From Wurfbainia villosa (taxonomy: Eukaryota; Streptophyta; Magnoliopsida; Zingiberales; Zingiberaceae): a stretch of 64,000 nucleotides of DNA. A model generated the notes under the pieces. The model saw nothing but the letters and a program-made list of their open reading frames with translations. It had not been told where the DNA came from and searched no databases. Below are positions 37,801 through 48,879 of the stretch, piece after piece. How positions within the stretch are numbered: position 1 is the stretch's first letter; every line of letters starts with the position of its first letter. Where the stretch lies: the NCBI GenBank assembly GCA_025175895.1, contig JAKLTH010000287.1, positions 62,001-126,000 on the forward strand, read 5' to 3'. The position numbers and the translations under genes are program-made.

Positions 37801-38872
37801 AATATCTCGCCTTCCTATGCACGATTACCAGTACCTCCTACATCTATTAATTGCAGTAATAAATTGTTATTGAATTTTGAAGTAAGATACTTCATACTTG
37901 CAAGCACAAAATTGAGAGAATATAATAATAAGACAAAACAATATAAGATGGTTTACACAGTAATCATTAAATGTATGTTTACATAAAAATTGTTGAATTA
38001 TCATGTGAATTATGTTATGATAGCTTCTTAAATGGATAGGTATTATCGGTCATGTTTGATGAGCGTCACTTGCATATTGGTGGGCGCATAAGGTTGGATG
38101 GGTTATACATGACAAATACACCTCTTAATCATGGTTTGTGAACAATATCCAGATTGCAATTCATGGTTTAGTGGCATCGGTTGGTTTTTAGCATTTACAG
38201 ATGCAATCAAATATCCAAGTCAATTTATACCAAAGGGCCAAGATCCGACCTCAAGCCTTACACCCAACCTTACCAAGGAAGTGTTCATATAGCTTATCCA
38301 GCCTAAGTTATTCTGATAGTATTAGTTATTTAGTTGCATACTTGCAACATGGAGGGTCAAAAACTAGGGCAATGAGCTTTGACTTGTATCCATCTTTCAT
38401 TTTATATTTCTTTTCTTTTTTATTCGGCATCTTATTATTAAAAAAAATCGCATCGGAGTTATCATCGAGAATTGGAATCCTGTTCTAATGAACTAACCTT
38501 CAAGGGAGGAAATTTTCAACGAATATCCAACAAAAATAGTAATTCTGAGGAATGAAGGACCGACCTAGTGAAGCATACATCAAAGGAATCAGTCAGGAGC
38601 ATCTGGCGGGAGGTCTCGGCCTGAGATTCGCCCTTGGAGGTGAGGACGGAGCAGTCGGAGCTCCCCTGGATGCGCCCTTCCTCGTTCCATGTGCTCTGTC
38701 CATGCCTCACGAGCACAACTCTCTTCACCTCTCTCAACGCCGGCAGAGATTGCCGGAGCTCTGGAGCCCCAAGGATCTCCCTGACGCTCGAGCAGAAGAT
38801 TCCATGTGGGAGCCCTGACCTCCTCCGGAACTGATTGCTGCAGGCGGGCGACGCAGGCACCAAAGCGAGCAT
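31809..38872 (-). CDS. CA1P: 2-carboxy-D-arabinitol-1-phosphatase-like, chloroplast (nine exons)
   Basis: Histidine-phosphatase (phosphoglycerate-mutase-like) protein related to the enzyme that removes phosphate from the Rubisco inhibitor carboxyarabinitol 1-phosphate in the stroma. Exons in transcript order: 38872-38565, 37050-36945, 36817-36601, 36504-36386, 35051-34953, 32851-32801, 32723-32625, 32519-32412, 32186-31809. All junctions are GT/AG; the joined frame is open for 494 residues. Residues 1-50 look like a transit peptide. Domain 1 has VLVRHGQSTWNEEGR (Arg56, His57), Arg107, Glu131 in DLREIDLYSF, and VVAHNAVNQA (His198): a full catalytic set. Domain 2 has ILVSHGTT (Ser274, His275), Arg321 and VVGHPALH (His424); its first catalytic Arg is Ser, so it is probably weak or inactive. 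The C-terminal FPDGPSGRGIIRC and YTAHLGRWSIP blocks are typical. The nearest alternative is a related phosphatase of other specificity. Confidence 0.9.
33838..34345 (-). mobile_element. LINE 3' fragment in intron 5 of the phosphatase gene
   Basis: The minus strand encodes the C-terminal tail of a plant LINE reverse transcriptase: MDKIRNESIREKVRVAS, then a stop, then RLRWYEHVLRRPINALVRRC and AQWRRMIHIADPT. It continues to the 3' end CAAGCCTTATCCCACTAGG seen on the plus strand at about 33857. It is 5'-truncated, as usual for LINEs, and in the same orientation as the host gene. The part at 34280-34345 matches a GGCCGGTCCC, GGATAAAGGA motif that commonly adjoins this tail. Confidence 0.75.
34425..34560 (+). 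mobile_element. Au-type SINE in intron 5 of the phosphatase gene
   Basis: Begins GGAGAGCCTTGATGCAATGA and has a tRNA-like Pol III promoter: box A-like sequence near the start and box B GGGTTCAAGTC at about 34474. This is followed by the conserved AACAGCCTCTTGCAAAA and GTACAATAGACGCTTCCGAC. These match the Au SINE family of flowering plants as I know it; the copy is somewhat diverged and the 3' end is shortened. Confidence 0.75.
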
Positions 38873-39084
38873 TTCGAACGGCGGCGGCGGCGGCGGACGG
38901 AGAAAGGGCGTACGGCGTGAAGCCCTCGAGCCCCAGGGGAGAGGGAGGAACCGGCGGTTGGCAATAATTTAAATATTTTTTATAATAATTATTCTCCCTT
39001 TGTGTGGCCTCAGTTACCTTCCCTCCAGAAGACGGATAATGCCACGTGTACAATAGAAATCACCCGCGTCCAGTTGTCCGCGGA
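38873..39084. other. Upstream region of the phosphatase gene
   Basis: Presumed 5' leader and promoter of the leftward phosphatase gene. The minus strand has AATATTTAAATTAT near 38965-38980, a possible TATA region. The open frame at 38589-39053 is a shadow in another frame. Confidence 0.35.
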
Positions 39085-39574
39085 GTGTATAATCGATTAA
39101 AATGGAACGGATTGAACTGTGATTGAAATAGAATAAAGTGAAATTTTTTTAATTAAATTGAATCGATCTAAATTTTTTATTTAATCGAATCGATTTGGTA
39201 AAAAAAAATCAATTTTTTCAATTAAAGATATAAAAAATCTAATTTTTTATATCTAGTCGACTCAAATCAGTCGATTGATAGTCCAATCAATCGACTATTA
39301 TTATATAGCAGTTGAATGAATTTAGTGGATAGGAATACAGAATATTTTATAATCGATTATTAATTACAATCGATCGATTGATATCAATCGATCATTATTT
39401 GATTAAAATCGATCAGTTCGATTAAATCGATTTTTTTCCAGTTTAAATCCGAAATCGAATCGAATAAATCGATATTTTTTAATAAAAATAAATAAATTTC
39501 TAATTTGATCGAATCGAACTTTTAAATTCGATCGATTCAATTGATTTTTTCAATTTAATCGATCGATTGTACAC
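39085..39574. mobile_element. MITE-like inverted-repeat element rich in ATCGATT
   Basis: About 490 bp with inverted ends: GTGTATAATCGATTAAA on the left and TTTAATCGATCGATTGTACAC on the right. The interior is saturated with AATCGATT words and includes imperfect relatives of the CAGTCGACTG palindrome near 39255-39300. No coding potential and no clear target duplication. Confidence 0.45.
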
Positions 39575-40251
39575 CTGTTTAATATGAAAGCATTAAATCA
39601 ATAAATTAGCTCCTTAATAATTAGTCAATTTATGTTAATATGTAAATTTATAATTAAACAGACATCTTAAAATATAATTATTTATATCTATCAAATGTAT
39701 ATCTTCTAGTTAACATGTTATTGATTATTAGAGACATGTATTTTTAGAAGAAAAAAAACTTGTGAAGATTTTATATACCTAAATTCATATTCGGCAAAAA
39801 TTAGTTTTATGTTTAATAAGAAAAGGAAAAAAAAAAGTCATTAATTGCTGATCTGTGTAGGTTTTTAAGAATTACTGTGTATTTTAGCATCTTTGGTAGA
39901 ATCCATTAACGAGCTTCTTCATGGTTTTAACGGTGCTACTTCGATACCGTAGCTTCGATACCGTAACAAGTAAAAAAAATTTATTCATCTTTTTACTATA
40001 AAAAAAATTTTCAACAACTCTCTCTAATAATCTCATTCTTTATTTATATTTTATATTATATATAGATAACGTAATAATTAATTTGCAATGGTTATTTTTA
40101 TAACTGTTATTTTTAATTATTAATATTGAATGACATTAATAATTTAAAAGTAAATTATATAAATAATATATTACATTAAATAAAAGATAAAAATTATAAT
40201 AATATATAAATTATATCAAAACATATCTCTATTTAATTTTTTTAATTATTT

Positions 40252-40290
<39 letters not shown>

Positions 40291-40786
40291 GTTCTGATGT
40301 CATTTCATTAATATCTTTTATAAGAATTTCAAAATCCTCGTGAAGGATCTTGACTTCTTGTAAGTTAATTATTTTTTTACATATAATATTCTTTAATTTT
40401 TTGTTAATTATATGTGTTGATATTTTATTCCGTTTTTTATTTTCTGACTTTGAATTTATTTTTGATCTTCGTCGTCTTTTATCTTATTAGAAAAATATGG
40501 ATTTCATCATCGTCCACATCAATATTTATATTCACATTTGAGCTCAAAGTGTACCTCTGATTTGAATGTCCTTACATTTTTACCAGAGTGATAATTAATT
40601 AATTGTGAAGAACCCTTCGTACATGTATATATTTGATGTTCTTATTATTACCGTTGGCTTTTTTACATATTGAATGTGTTATCCAACACATTATTGTCAC
40701 TTTAACCACTTTGACGAGATGAGAATAAAAATTATTGTAGCATGAAAAAAATTTATTTATCATTGGTGCAAACTTATGGTAATTTG
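39575..40786. other. AT-rich intergenic sequence with TA microsatellite
   Basis: No gene recognised. A perfect (TA)n run lies at 40257-40287. Confidence 0.4.
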
Positions 40787-40799
40787 CACTACAAGAAAA

Positions 40800-41280
40800 A
40801 AACTAATAGACAATATTTTTTATCTGTTGTCTATGTGACTGTAAAAATATTGTTAAAGACACTGTTGTTAAAAGTCCGACTAATGACAACCGATAAAAAA
40901 GCGTTATCTTTTCAAGCAAAGATAATACTTTTGCAACTGGAAAAAAACATTGTCGTTTTTTACAATGACAACGTTTTTGCAACGGAAAAAAAACTTCGTC
41001 GTTTTTTGCAAGGACAATATTTTTGCAACGGGAAAAAAACATTGTCATTGCAAAAACGACAATGTTTTTGCAACAGGAAAAAAGCGTTGTCGTATTTTGC
41101 AAGGACAAAACTTTTGCAACAAATAAAAAGCATTGTCCTTACAACAAAGACAATGCTTTTACAACGGATGAAAAGTATTGTCGTTGTTAGAAATTACAAC
41201 GCTTTTACAATAAATTTAAAGCGTTGTCATTTTAGCACAAATAAAAACCATTGTATTTTATATCTAAAAAACGTTGTTTA
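40800..41280. repeat. Left subterminal repeats of the CACTA element
   Basis: More than ten short repeats of GACAATG/GACAACG and AAGCGTTGTC type, often with TTTTGCAAC, in both orientations. The frames open through this array on both strands (40742-41320 and 40803-41108) are repeat products. Confidence 0.7.
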
Positions 41281-41875
41281 TTATATTACATTAATAATCT
41301 ATTTAATTAAACACTTATAAATAACATCAATTAAAATATCATTAATAACTAATCAATTTCCTTACAATTGAAACATAAATATTACATAATCAACAAATAA
41401 TGAAAAAGAAAAGTATGAAGTCATAATCTACAAACTTGGGATTTAAGTTAAGTTTACAAAATTAAACAAAAAACCTATATACTCCAAGTTTGTTACCAAA
41501 TTAAACAAAATCAATCTCCAAGTTAAGTTGAACTGGTATCAAACTCTCGGGAATGCCTAAAGTTGCCATCAGAAAGATGGAAGCAACTTCGCCCATGTTT
41601 GAGGATATCATGTAAGTAGAAATGAGATTGAACATGGGTAATATCATAAACAAAGAACAAGGAGGGAATTATAAATTGAACTAATTAAAATGAAAAGCAG
41701 ATATATTCTGGTAACTTAAGAATATACATTCATTTTGGGATATTCTAGTAACTTAAGAACAAGTCAACTATATTTGGATAATATTACATAACATAAATGA
41801 TAATAATATGCTCAGTACATGAGTGCAAGCTTAGAAATTAATTGATGTTGTCATACATATTTTTTGTATACGAAG
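41281..41875. other. CACTA interior left of the kinesin-like exon
   Basis: AT-rich sequence without a recognised gene; it may include captured intron. Confidence 0.35.
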
Positions 41876-41971
41876 AATGAGATAAAGAAGTTGATCCAAC
41901 AACTAGATGTAGCTCAATCTCAACTAGAAAATTTGTTGCAAGTTATTGGAAAGGATCATTCTTCGAGACCA
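41876..41971 (+). pseudogene. Kinesin-like coiled-coil exon fragment, part 1
   Basis: After a possible AG acceptor (CGAAG at 41871-41875) the plus strand encodes NEIKKLIQQ, LDVAQSQLENLLQVIGKD and HSSRP, then TGA. This resembles the segment after the motor-proximal coiled coil of plant kinesin-7/NACK-like proteins. Fourteen bases later LTR element E is inserted, and the presumed next exon lies on its far side (48118-48480). Assignment rests on memory of family features; a degenerate coiled coil from another protein is the alternative. Confidence 0.45.
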
Positions 41972-41984
41972 TGAGTGTCTATTC

Positions 41985-43387
41985 TGTAGGGGATCGATCG
42001 TGATGAAGCGGTTGGCCGACTAGAGGGAGGTAAATAGCTCTCTTTCGTTGGTTGACGTAATTTGTTCGTTCTCGTGTGCTTGTCTACAATTGTCGTTAAT
42101 ATACGCAGCGGAATAACAATAGAAATAACAAGACACAAGACACGACAATATACGTGGTTTGGAACCGAATGGTTCCTACTCCACGGGGTGAGCTCAACGA
42201 GCTCGTGTTATGCGCACGACACTAACAATATTACTTCTCGACTACACGTCGGAGGTGGAGAAACCTCTCGCAAGCTATTACAACAAGTAATATGAAATAC
42301 AACAAGAAATACAAAGACAATACAAAAGAGAACTTTTACACAATTGTTTTGATCGCTTTCTTGTTGCTTGCTCTTGAAGGTCTGGAATGCAACGGCAATT
42401 CCCCTCCAAAGTCACCTCAAAAGCCTTGGCGAAATCCCCCATCTTGAGCTCCTTTTATAATCTGCATCAAGCTGATTTCGTGCATCAGTCGACTGATCGT
42501 GACCATCAGTCGACTGGTCCTGTAGCCATTGTCTCACAACGGCCAAATCCACGTTGGTTAAGTTCCAACGGATCACATCGATCGTGATGGCACCCATCGA
42601 CCGACCGATCCCCATCGATGAGTCTTTGGTGAGCTTGACTCTATTCTGCGTACCGTGCGTGTCATCACCGATCGCTACCCATAAGGTGATGTTGTCACAC
42701 GATCGCCCTCCCACGGCAAATGATCGGCGACACCTATTGCTCAATCGAACACCGGTCGAACCCATAGAAGAGGTGATCGACACCTATGTATCGGCCGATG
42801 TCGGATAAAACCTCAAACCCAAAGTGTTTGAGCCTCCGACACTCAATCTTAGCCACTTGGCCAAGTCCACCTTATCCCTCATGGAGTTCCCCACCGAAGC
42901 TCTCTTCCTCGCCTCGCCCTCGGATGCTCCAAGCGCACGGCCGCAACGCCATCCTTCGGCCTCATGCCCTAGAAGTATGCTTCCCTTTGGGCTCACTCCA
43001 TTCGCTCCCGTCCGGCGGTCCTCGGATGCACCAAGCGCCGCGGCCGCAATGTCATCCTTCACCGACTCAAGGACCCCGAGCCTAGTGAACTTACCAAGTC
43101 CTCAAGACTTCCCACACGCACTAAGCCGCGCCGCAATGCATTTCTCACAAGCACCAAGCGACGGCCGCAATGCTTTGATTTCCCATGCCAAGCACCAAGC
43201 GCGACTTCGCATGATGCTTTGACTTTCTCATGCCAACCCCATGTTGGACTTTCCCACACCAAGCTCCATGCTTGGATTTTCCATGCCAACACCATGTTGG
43301 ACTTTCCCATGACAATCCTATGTCATGAGTTTTGTCTATCATCAAAATACCATCAAACTCAAGGTAAACTGGCCGATTGCACCAATA
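41985..43387 (-). repeat. Element E 3' LTR
   Basis: About 1.4 kb, paired with 46569-48043. CGATCG-type words stand in places where the partner has CAGTCGACTG or CATCAGTCGACTGATG (for example around 42570-42800). The exact right end is uncertain because the partner ends in an extra CCTCCCAACA-like stretch. Confidence 0.85.
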
Positions 43388-43404
43388 ATCTCCCCCTTTT
43401 TGAT
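43388..43404 (-). other. Element E polypurine tract
   Basis: The minus strand reads AAAAAGGGGGAGAT beside the 3' LTR. Confidence 0.8.
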
Positions 43405-44958
43405 GATTGACAAAACTTCCGTCTCAAGTCTACCAATTCTCCCATATTGGCAATTCTCATATCCCAATGAAAATTCCAACGAACCCTAATTGGTAACTTG
43501 GTAACTTCTCCCCCTTTTGACATTACATCAAAAAGGTCCTCAAGGATTTCAATGTCTCATATCCCAATGAGATCTTACAATCTCCCCCTTGGCATGCCCT
43601 CAATCTTTCTAGTGATCTCATATCACTTAAGAGAGGCAACCCAATTTTCCTCCCATGAGGAAATACACATTCATCTTCCCATGATAGATATCTCCCCCTA
43701 GAGGCTTGCTCCCCTTTGACCATTACACCAACAATGTCCTTGGAGAGTCTCTAAGCCAATAGGAACATTAACCAAATCAAAATTAAGGCAAAGTTCAGCA
43801 ATGAACTCTCATCCACCTTAAAATTGATACTCTCCCTAAACCCTTCTCCTAATCCATGCCCAATGGATTTCCACCCTCTCTAATGCTCTCCCAAGTATAT
43901 CCTAGGGTTATGAGTAGTTAGGGGACCAAAACATGACTGAACATGGGCCTAACCATCAAGTTTACCCGAAATCAGCCTGTGCCAGTTGACTCCGTCAGAT
44001 ACCAGTCGATTGAACTTGCCATCGATCGGTGACATTACGCGATCGATAATCATGATTCGCTATGATTTTGATAAATGTACATACAGTGATAAATCTTGAA
44101 ATTTGGTATGTGTATTACTTATCACAATCATTATGGGTGAAAAATATTTGAAAATTATTTTACCTATTAAACTAGGAGATTGATATAAAGTTCAAAAGTT
44201 TAGAAAAGCTTCAATAATAAGTCTTCTTTGTATCATCTCATTCAATTGTGATAGCTACCACAAGATAGGCTTCACCAAGATTTTTCAAAATGTTTTCAAA
44301 ACCTTTAATTTCTTTTTCCTAAACATCTCACCAATATCTAGATGTGTAAAACACATACAAGTCAAATATCTTAGTGAGATGTGGATTTTTGTTCTTTAAG
44401 TTCTCATGCATATTTCTAGGGCAATATTATTTGAATCCCTTCAAATCATGCCATAGTCCTTAATTTCATTTTATTTTTATGCATGATATGATTATGACAT
44501 AGATATGATATAGGTAAGCATGTGCCAAAATCATGATGTCATGGCATGTGAATGATATTTTAGCATACATGACATATAAAGATAAGTCTAAACATGATCA
44601 TGACATTTTTAGAAATAAAAAAAAATGAAAATGATGTCATGACATGACAAGGCAAATAAATCATGGCAAGTAAAGTATACTAAAGTATAAAATACCTAAG
44701 TATTAAAATCAATTTGCCATTTCTATGAGATTAAATTCATTTTGCCTTAAACCATTCATTTCCTTAGTGTGCCAAAAACCCAAAATGGCACACCAATACC
44801 TCTAAAACCTAATTGTGTCAATTTAATTATTTTTGACTTCTCAAGCATATTGGCCCATCCTAATGTGTCAACTCTACTATGGTTAGATTAACTGCCCATC
44901 CACTTAGGGTTGACACACCCTAACCCATTTAGTGTGAATCAATCACACTCCTAGGAAC
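43405..44958 (-). other. Element E AT-rich post-gag tail
   Basis: About 1.55 kb without pol motifs, related to the tails of elements A and C (shared CATGATGTCATGGCATG words). Confidence 0.65.
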
Positions 44959-46510
44959 TCAATATCTATTAGAGCTCCTTGGGTTAACAAGGTATTCCTT
45001 AGGGATAACTTCCCTAGATACCTTCCTAATGACCCTTTTTGGCTTTGAAGCCTTAGTCAAATGGGTCTTACTTGGGTTAACTCTAGAGGTGACTCCTCCA
45101 TTGACCTTCTTAGTGGCTTTCTTGGTTTTCCTTAAGTCTTTAGCCACTAAACACACACCATGACTAGTCTTAGGGATAACTTCCTTATTAGCCTTGGTTT
45201 TTCTAGACCTAGATGTTGTTCCATAATTAAATGGAACATTATGGTAAGTCTTCTTGGGCTTAGGTTTGTGACTCAAACCTTCCTTGCCCTTAGACCGTTT
45301 TTGAACCTTAGGTTTTGACTTTTGGACATTTGACCCTAGAATTGAATTTTCTATGATTCTAAGGGTTTTCTCCATTCTCTCAAGTCTTGACCTCAAGACT
45401 TGGTTTTCTAACTCCAATTTCCTCAATTTTGAATTTTCATTAGGTTTTTGGGAAATATTTTTCTTTTTAGGCATATGCCTAGATTTCTTGGGATTAACAC
45501 CCAAGTTTTCTTCAATTCTCCTAATTGACTCCCTAGGTAAAATAGGTCTAGTGTGTTGAGTCCTAGGTTTGTCCTTAGTTATATGAACATGTTTGACACC
45601 TAAGCAATAAACCTTATTGTTTCTCCTAGCATGCTTTTCATTGATAATAGCAAGAGAACTAAAATAATTCTTAGCATGTTTTTTTGACTTTAGGAATTAA
45701 AGGTGCATTAAATAAATGTACCTTAGGGTTAGCTTTAGAAGCTTCCCCTACATGAATTACACCTTCTTGCCCTTTCTTCCTCCCCCTAGGGCATTGGCTT
45801 CGGTAGTGCCCCTTTTGATTGCATTTAAAGCACACAATGTGCTCTTTGCTTCTAGTTGTGGGGACTCCGGCATCCTTTGACTTTGGGTTGACTTTTGGTG
45901 TCGATGCCTTTTCCTTAGCCAATTTAGGGCATTTGCTCTTGTAGTGCCCTTTCTCCATACACTCAAAGCATATTATGTGATTTTTATTTAAAATAATAAC
46001 ACTTGAGTTACCTAGGGAGGTGGTGAAGGCCTCTTCACTTTTTCCGGAGGTAGAATCTTCATTTTGATCTTGCTCTGGAATGGAAATCCTTTCCTCCCCC
46101 TCAATGCTAGAGGTAGAGGTCTCCACCAAATCATCAACATCATCAAATGTGGATGGCGATTCTTCTTCGGCATTCTCCTCTACTTGTGCCGGTTGGGAAC
46201 TTTCTTGGAATTTCTTTATCTTATTCCATAATTCTCTTACATCCCTATAATCACCTAATCTAGACCAAATAGTGTTAGGTAACAAATCACTAATCAATTT
46301 TATTACCTCGAGATTTGTCTTGAAATTCTTGATTTGGTCTTGGGTCCACTTTGACTTCTCAATTTGCCTATTTCTTTCATCCCTAGGCAATTCGAAACCA
46401 TTTTCTAAGATTAGCATAAAATCAAAATTGATTTCTAGGTATACCTCCATCCGTTTCTTTCACCAAGCAAAATCTCCATCGAATTTCAGTGGATGGATGA
46501 AGCCAGCCAT
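44959..46510 (-). pseudogene. Element E gag (two zinc knuckles, one stop, one frameshift)
   Basis: The start is the ATG at 46508-46510 (MAGFIHPLKFDGDFAW). The next codon is TGA where the family has Trp. From 46450 the frame is open for 259 codons, with MEVYLEINFDFMLILENGFE, the core DYRDVRELWNKIKKFQESS, and knuckles CFECMEKGHYKSKC and CFKCNQKGHYRSQC. A T-run at about 45680 causes a frameshift. The rest continues at 45504-44959 (RSRLERMEKTLRIIENSI coiled coil) and ends NPRSSNRY, then a stop next to sequence corresponding to the W-V-P peptide of the other copies. Confidence 0.85.
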
Positions 46511-46554
46511 TTTGTAGTGCTCTCGCGGCGATTAGTCCTTGAAGAGCGACCTTA

Positions 46555-46566
46555 GCTCTGATACCA
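46555..46566 (-). other. Element E primer-binding site (initiator Met tRNA)
   Basis: The minus strand reads TGGTATCAGAGC, a perfect match, two bases from the 5' LTR. Confidence 0.9.
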
Positions 46567-46568
46567 CT

Positions 46569-48043
46569 TGTAGGGGATCGGTCGTGATGAAGCGGTTGGC
46601 CGGCTAGAGGGGGGTAAATAGCCCTCTTTCGTTGGTTGACGTAATTTGTTCGTTCTCGTGTGCTTGTCTACAATTGTCGTTAATATACGCAGCGGAATAA
46701 CAATAGAAATAACAACAATACACAAGACACGGCAATATACGTGGTTCGGAACCGAATGGTTCCTACTCCACGGGGTGAGCTCAACGAGCTCGTGTTATGC
46801 GCACGACACTAACAACACTCCTTCTCGACTACACGTCGGAGGTGGAGAAACCTCTCACAAGCTATTACAATAAATAATATGAAATACAACAAGAAATACA
46901 AAGACAATACAAAAGAGAACTTTTACATAATTGTTTTGATCGATTTCTTGTTGCTTGCTTTTGCTTGCACTTGAAGGTTTGGAATGCAACAACAATTTCC
47001 CTCCAAAGTCACCTCAAAAGTCTTGGCGAAATCCCCCATCTTGAGCTCCTTTTATAACCTGCATCAAGCTGATTTCGCGCGCATCAATCGACTGATCGTG
47101 ACCATCAGTCAACTGGTCCTGTAGCCGTTGTCTCACAACGGTCGAATCCACGTTGGTTAAGTTCCAACGAATCACACATCAGTCGACTGATGGCACCCAT
47201 CGATCGACTGATCCCCATCAGTCGAGTGATGGCGAGCTTGACTCCATTCGTGCGTGCCGCAGTGTCATCGATCATTGCTACCCATAAGCGATCGATGTTG
47301 TCAGCATGATCGCCCTCCCATGATCCAATCGATCAGCTAGACATTCGATCAACCGGAGTCGAACCCATACGACCTAGAGCAGTCGATTGACACCTATGTC
47401 AATCGACTGATGTCGGATAAAACCTCAAACCCAAGTTGTTTGAGCCTCCGACACTCAGTCTTAGCCACTTGGTCAAGTCCACCTTATCCCTCATGGAGTT
47501 CCCCACCGAAGCTCTCTTCCCTCGGTCTATGTCCCTCGGATGCGCCAAGCGCGCGGCTTTGCAATGCCATCCTTCGCGTCTCATGCCCTAGAAGTATGCT
47601 TCCCTTTGAGCTCACTCCATTCGCTCCCCGTCCGACGGTCCCTCGGATGCACCAAGCGCACGGCTTCACAATGTCATCCTTCACCGACTCAAGGACCCCG
47701 AGCCTAGTGAACTTACCAAGTCCTCAAGACTTCCCACATGCACTAAGTGCACGACTTCGCAATGCATTTCTCACCAAGCACCAAGCGCACGGCTTCGCAA
47801 TGCTTTAGATTTCCCATGTCAAGCACCAAGCGCACGGCTTCGCAATGCTTTGGACTTTCCCATGCCAACCCCATGTTGGACTTTCCCACACCAAGCTCCA
47901 TTCTTGGATTTTCCATGCCAACACCATATTGGACTTTCCCATGACAATCTCATGTCATGAGTTTTGTCTATCATCAAAATAGTATCAGTCTGCCAATCAA
48001 ACTCGAGTCAATCTGGACCGATTGCACCAACAACCTCCCAACA
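46569..48043 (-). repeat. Element E 5' LTR
   Basis: 1,475 bp, paired with 41985-43387. It contains several exact CAGTCGACTG palindromes (47170-47180 region) and a decayed form of the TTGGACTTTCC repeat (47865-47945). Confidence 0.88.
47048..47057 (-). promoter_or_regulatory. Candidate TATA box in element E 5' LTR
   Basis: The minus strand reads TTATAAAAGG followed by AGCTC. It is conserved in the 3' LTR near 42450-42461 and close to the words in LTRs A and F. Confidence 0.5.
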
Positions 48044-48117
48044 TATTCTTCCTTTTCTTCATATTTAACTTTTATCATATTTAACTTTTTTAAATTTATT
48101 TCTCATTTTTCTTCCAG

Positions 48118-48480
48118 GAGGAGCCAAGCAATGCCTCACGATCTCTTTACTGTTTCTACCACCTCAAGATTTGTAACGTCATGCAACCAGAGATACTTGC
48201 AAACAGGAAACTGCACAAATCCATCACCAAGACACACAGGGCAAAATCACAAGTTTATTGAGTCAAATGGGAATCAAAGTGGTCAGTGGATTGACGAAAA
48301 CTTCAATGATGAGTTTGAGCAATTGTGTCAGGATGTCCACTGCATTGAAGTGAATGGTGCACATATGAGTGAAGATTCAGAGTTCATCTTAAGTGAAGGA
48401 AGTAATAGCCTCTAACAGCTGAGTGTCACAACTCCAGAGCACATATATGAGAATTGTGAACCAGAGAAACAAAGGAGATG
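48118..48480 (+). pseudogene. Kinesin-like exon fragment, part 2
   Basis: Follows a good acceptor (polypyrimidine tract then CTTCCAG at 48111-48117). It encodes RSQAMPHDLFTVSTTSRF near the start and NDEFEQLCQDVHCIEVNG further on, the latter resembling the E-x-C-K-E-V-x-C-I-E-motif found in plant kinesin-7/NACK-type proteins. An in-frame TAA at 48413 interrupts it, after which QLSVTTPEHIYENCEPE continues in frame to about 48480. It is unlikely to be expressed. The open frame starting at 47957 wrongly adds LTR sequence upstream. Confidence 0.4.
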
Positions 48481-48879
48481 CCTATAGTTATATCAAAGAA
48501 TGTAGAAAATTCTTCCTCCACACTCAGGCTCAATGCCATCTACATTATGGCCGCATGAGCATGAGTTCGTGAAGAAGCAACATGAGATAATTCAGCTTTG
48601 ACATGAGTGTCATGTTTCCTTAGTCCACAAATCTTGCCTTTACATGTGCATATAGCTATGACTGAAACCTATTAATCATAGAATTCTAAAACATTTTGAA
48701 GATAAACAGCTAAAATTTAACTACGATGATTTGTCTCACTTTTTCAAATTTAAAAAACTAAATATAGCAAGATATACCAAGATCTAGCAACAAATAAGGT
48801 AAGTTATCTGTGACAAATAGACATACATTGAGAAAGTTTCCTTTAAGATCACTTCAACACAACCTTTAGCAAATTAAGT
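48481..48879. other. CACTA interior, no gene recognised
   Basis: AT-rich sequence between the kinesin-like piece and the tandem duplication. Confidence 0.35.

Larger units (their letters stand above)
41985..48043 (-). mobile_element. LTR element E: gag-only Copia-type retrotransposon nested in the CACTA element
   Basis: The 6,059-bp element starts TGTAGGGGATCG and ends CCCAACA, between identical TATTC target duplications (41980-41984 and 48044-48048). The minus-strand order is 5' LTR 46569-48043, primer site, gag 46510-44959, AT-rich tail, polypurine tract, 3' LTR 41985 to about 43387. No pol. It sits in the presumed intron between the two kinesin-like pieces, so it inserted after (or independently of) their capture. 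Confidence 0.9.

Noticed and set aside
38589..39053. 154-codon frame overlapping the first phosphatase exon
   Set aside because: Different frame from the RHG-containing one and no homology. The phosphatase frame has correct splice continuity.
40742..41320. 192-codon Lys/Leu-rich frame at the left CACTA end
   Set aside because: Made of the subterminal repeats; the opposite strand is also open. It starts before the transposon terminus.
47957..48415. Single 152-codon protein
   Set aside because: Its first part is the LTR end of element E and intron. Only the part after the acceptor at 48117 looks like captured coding sequence.
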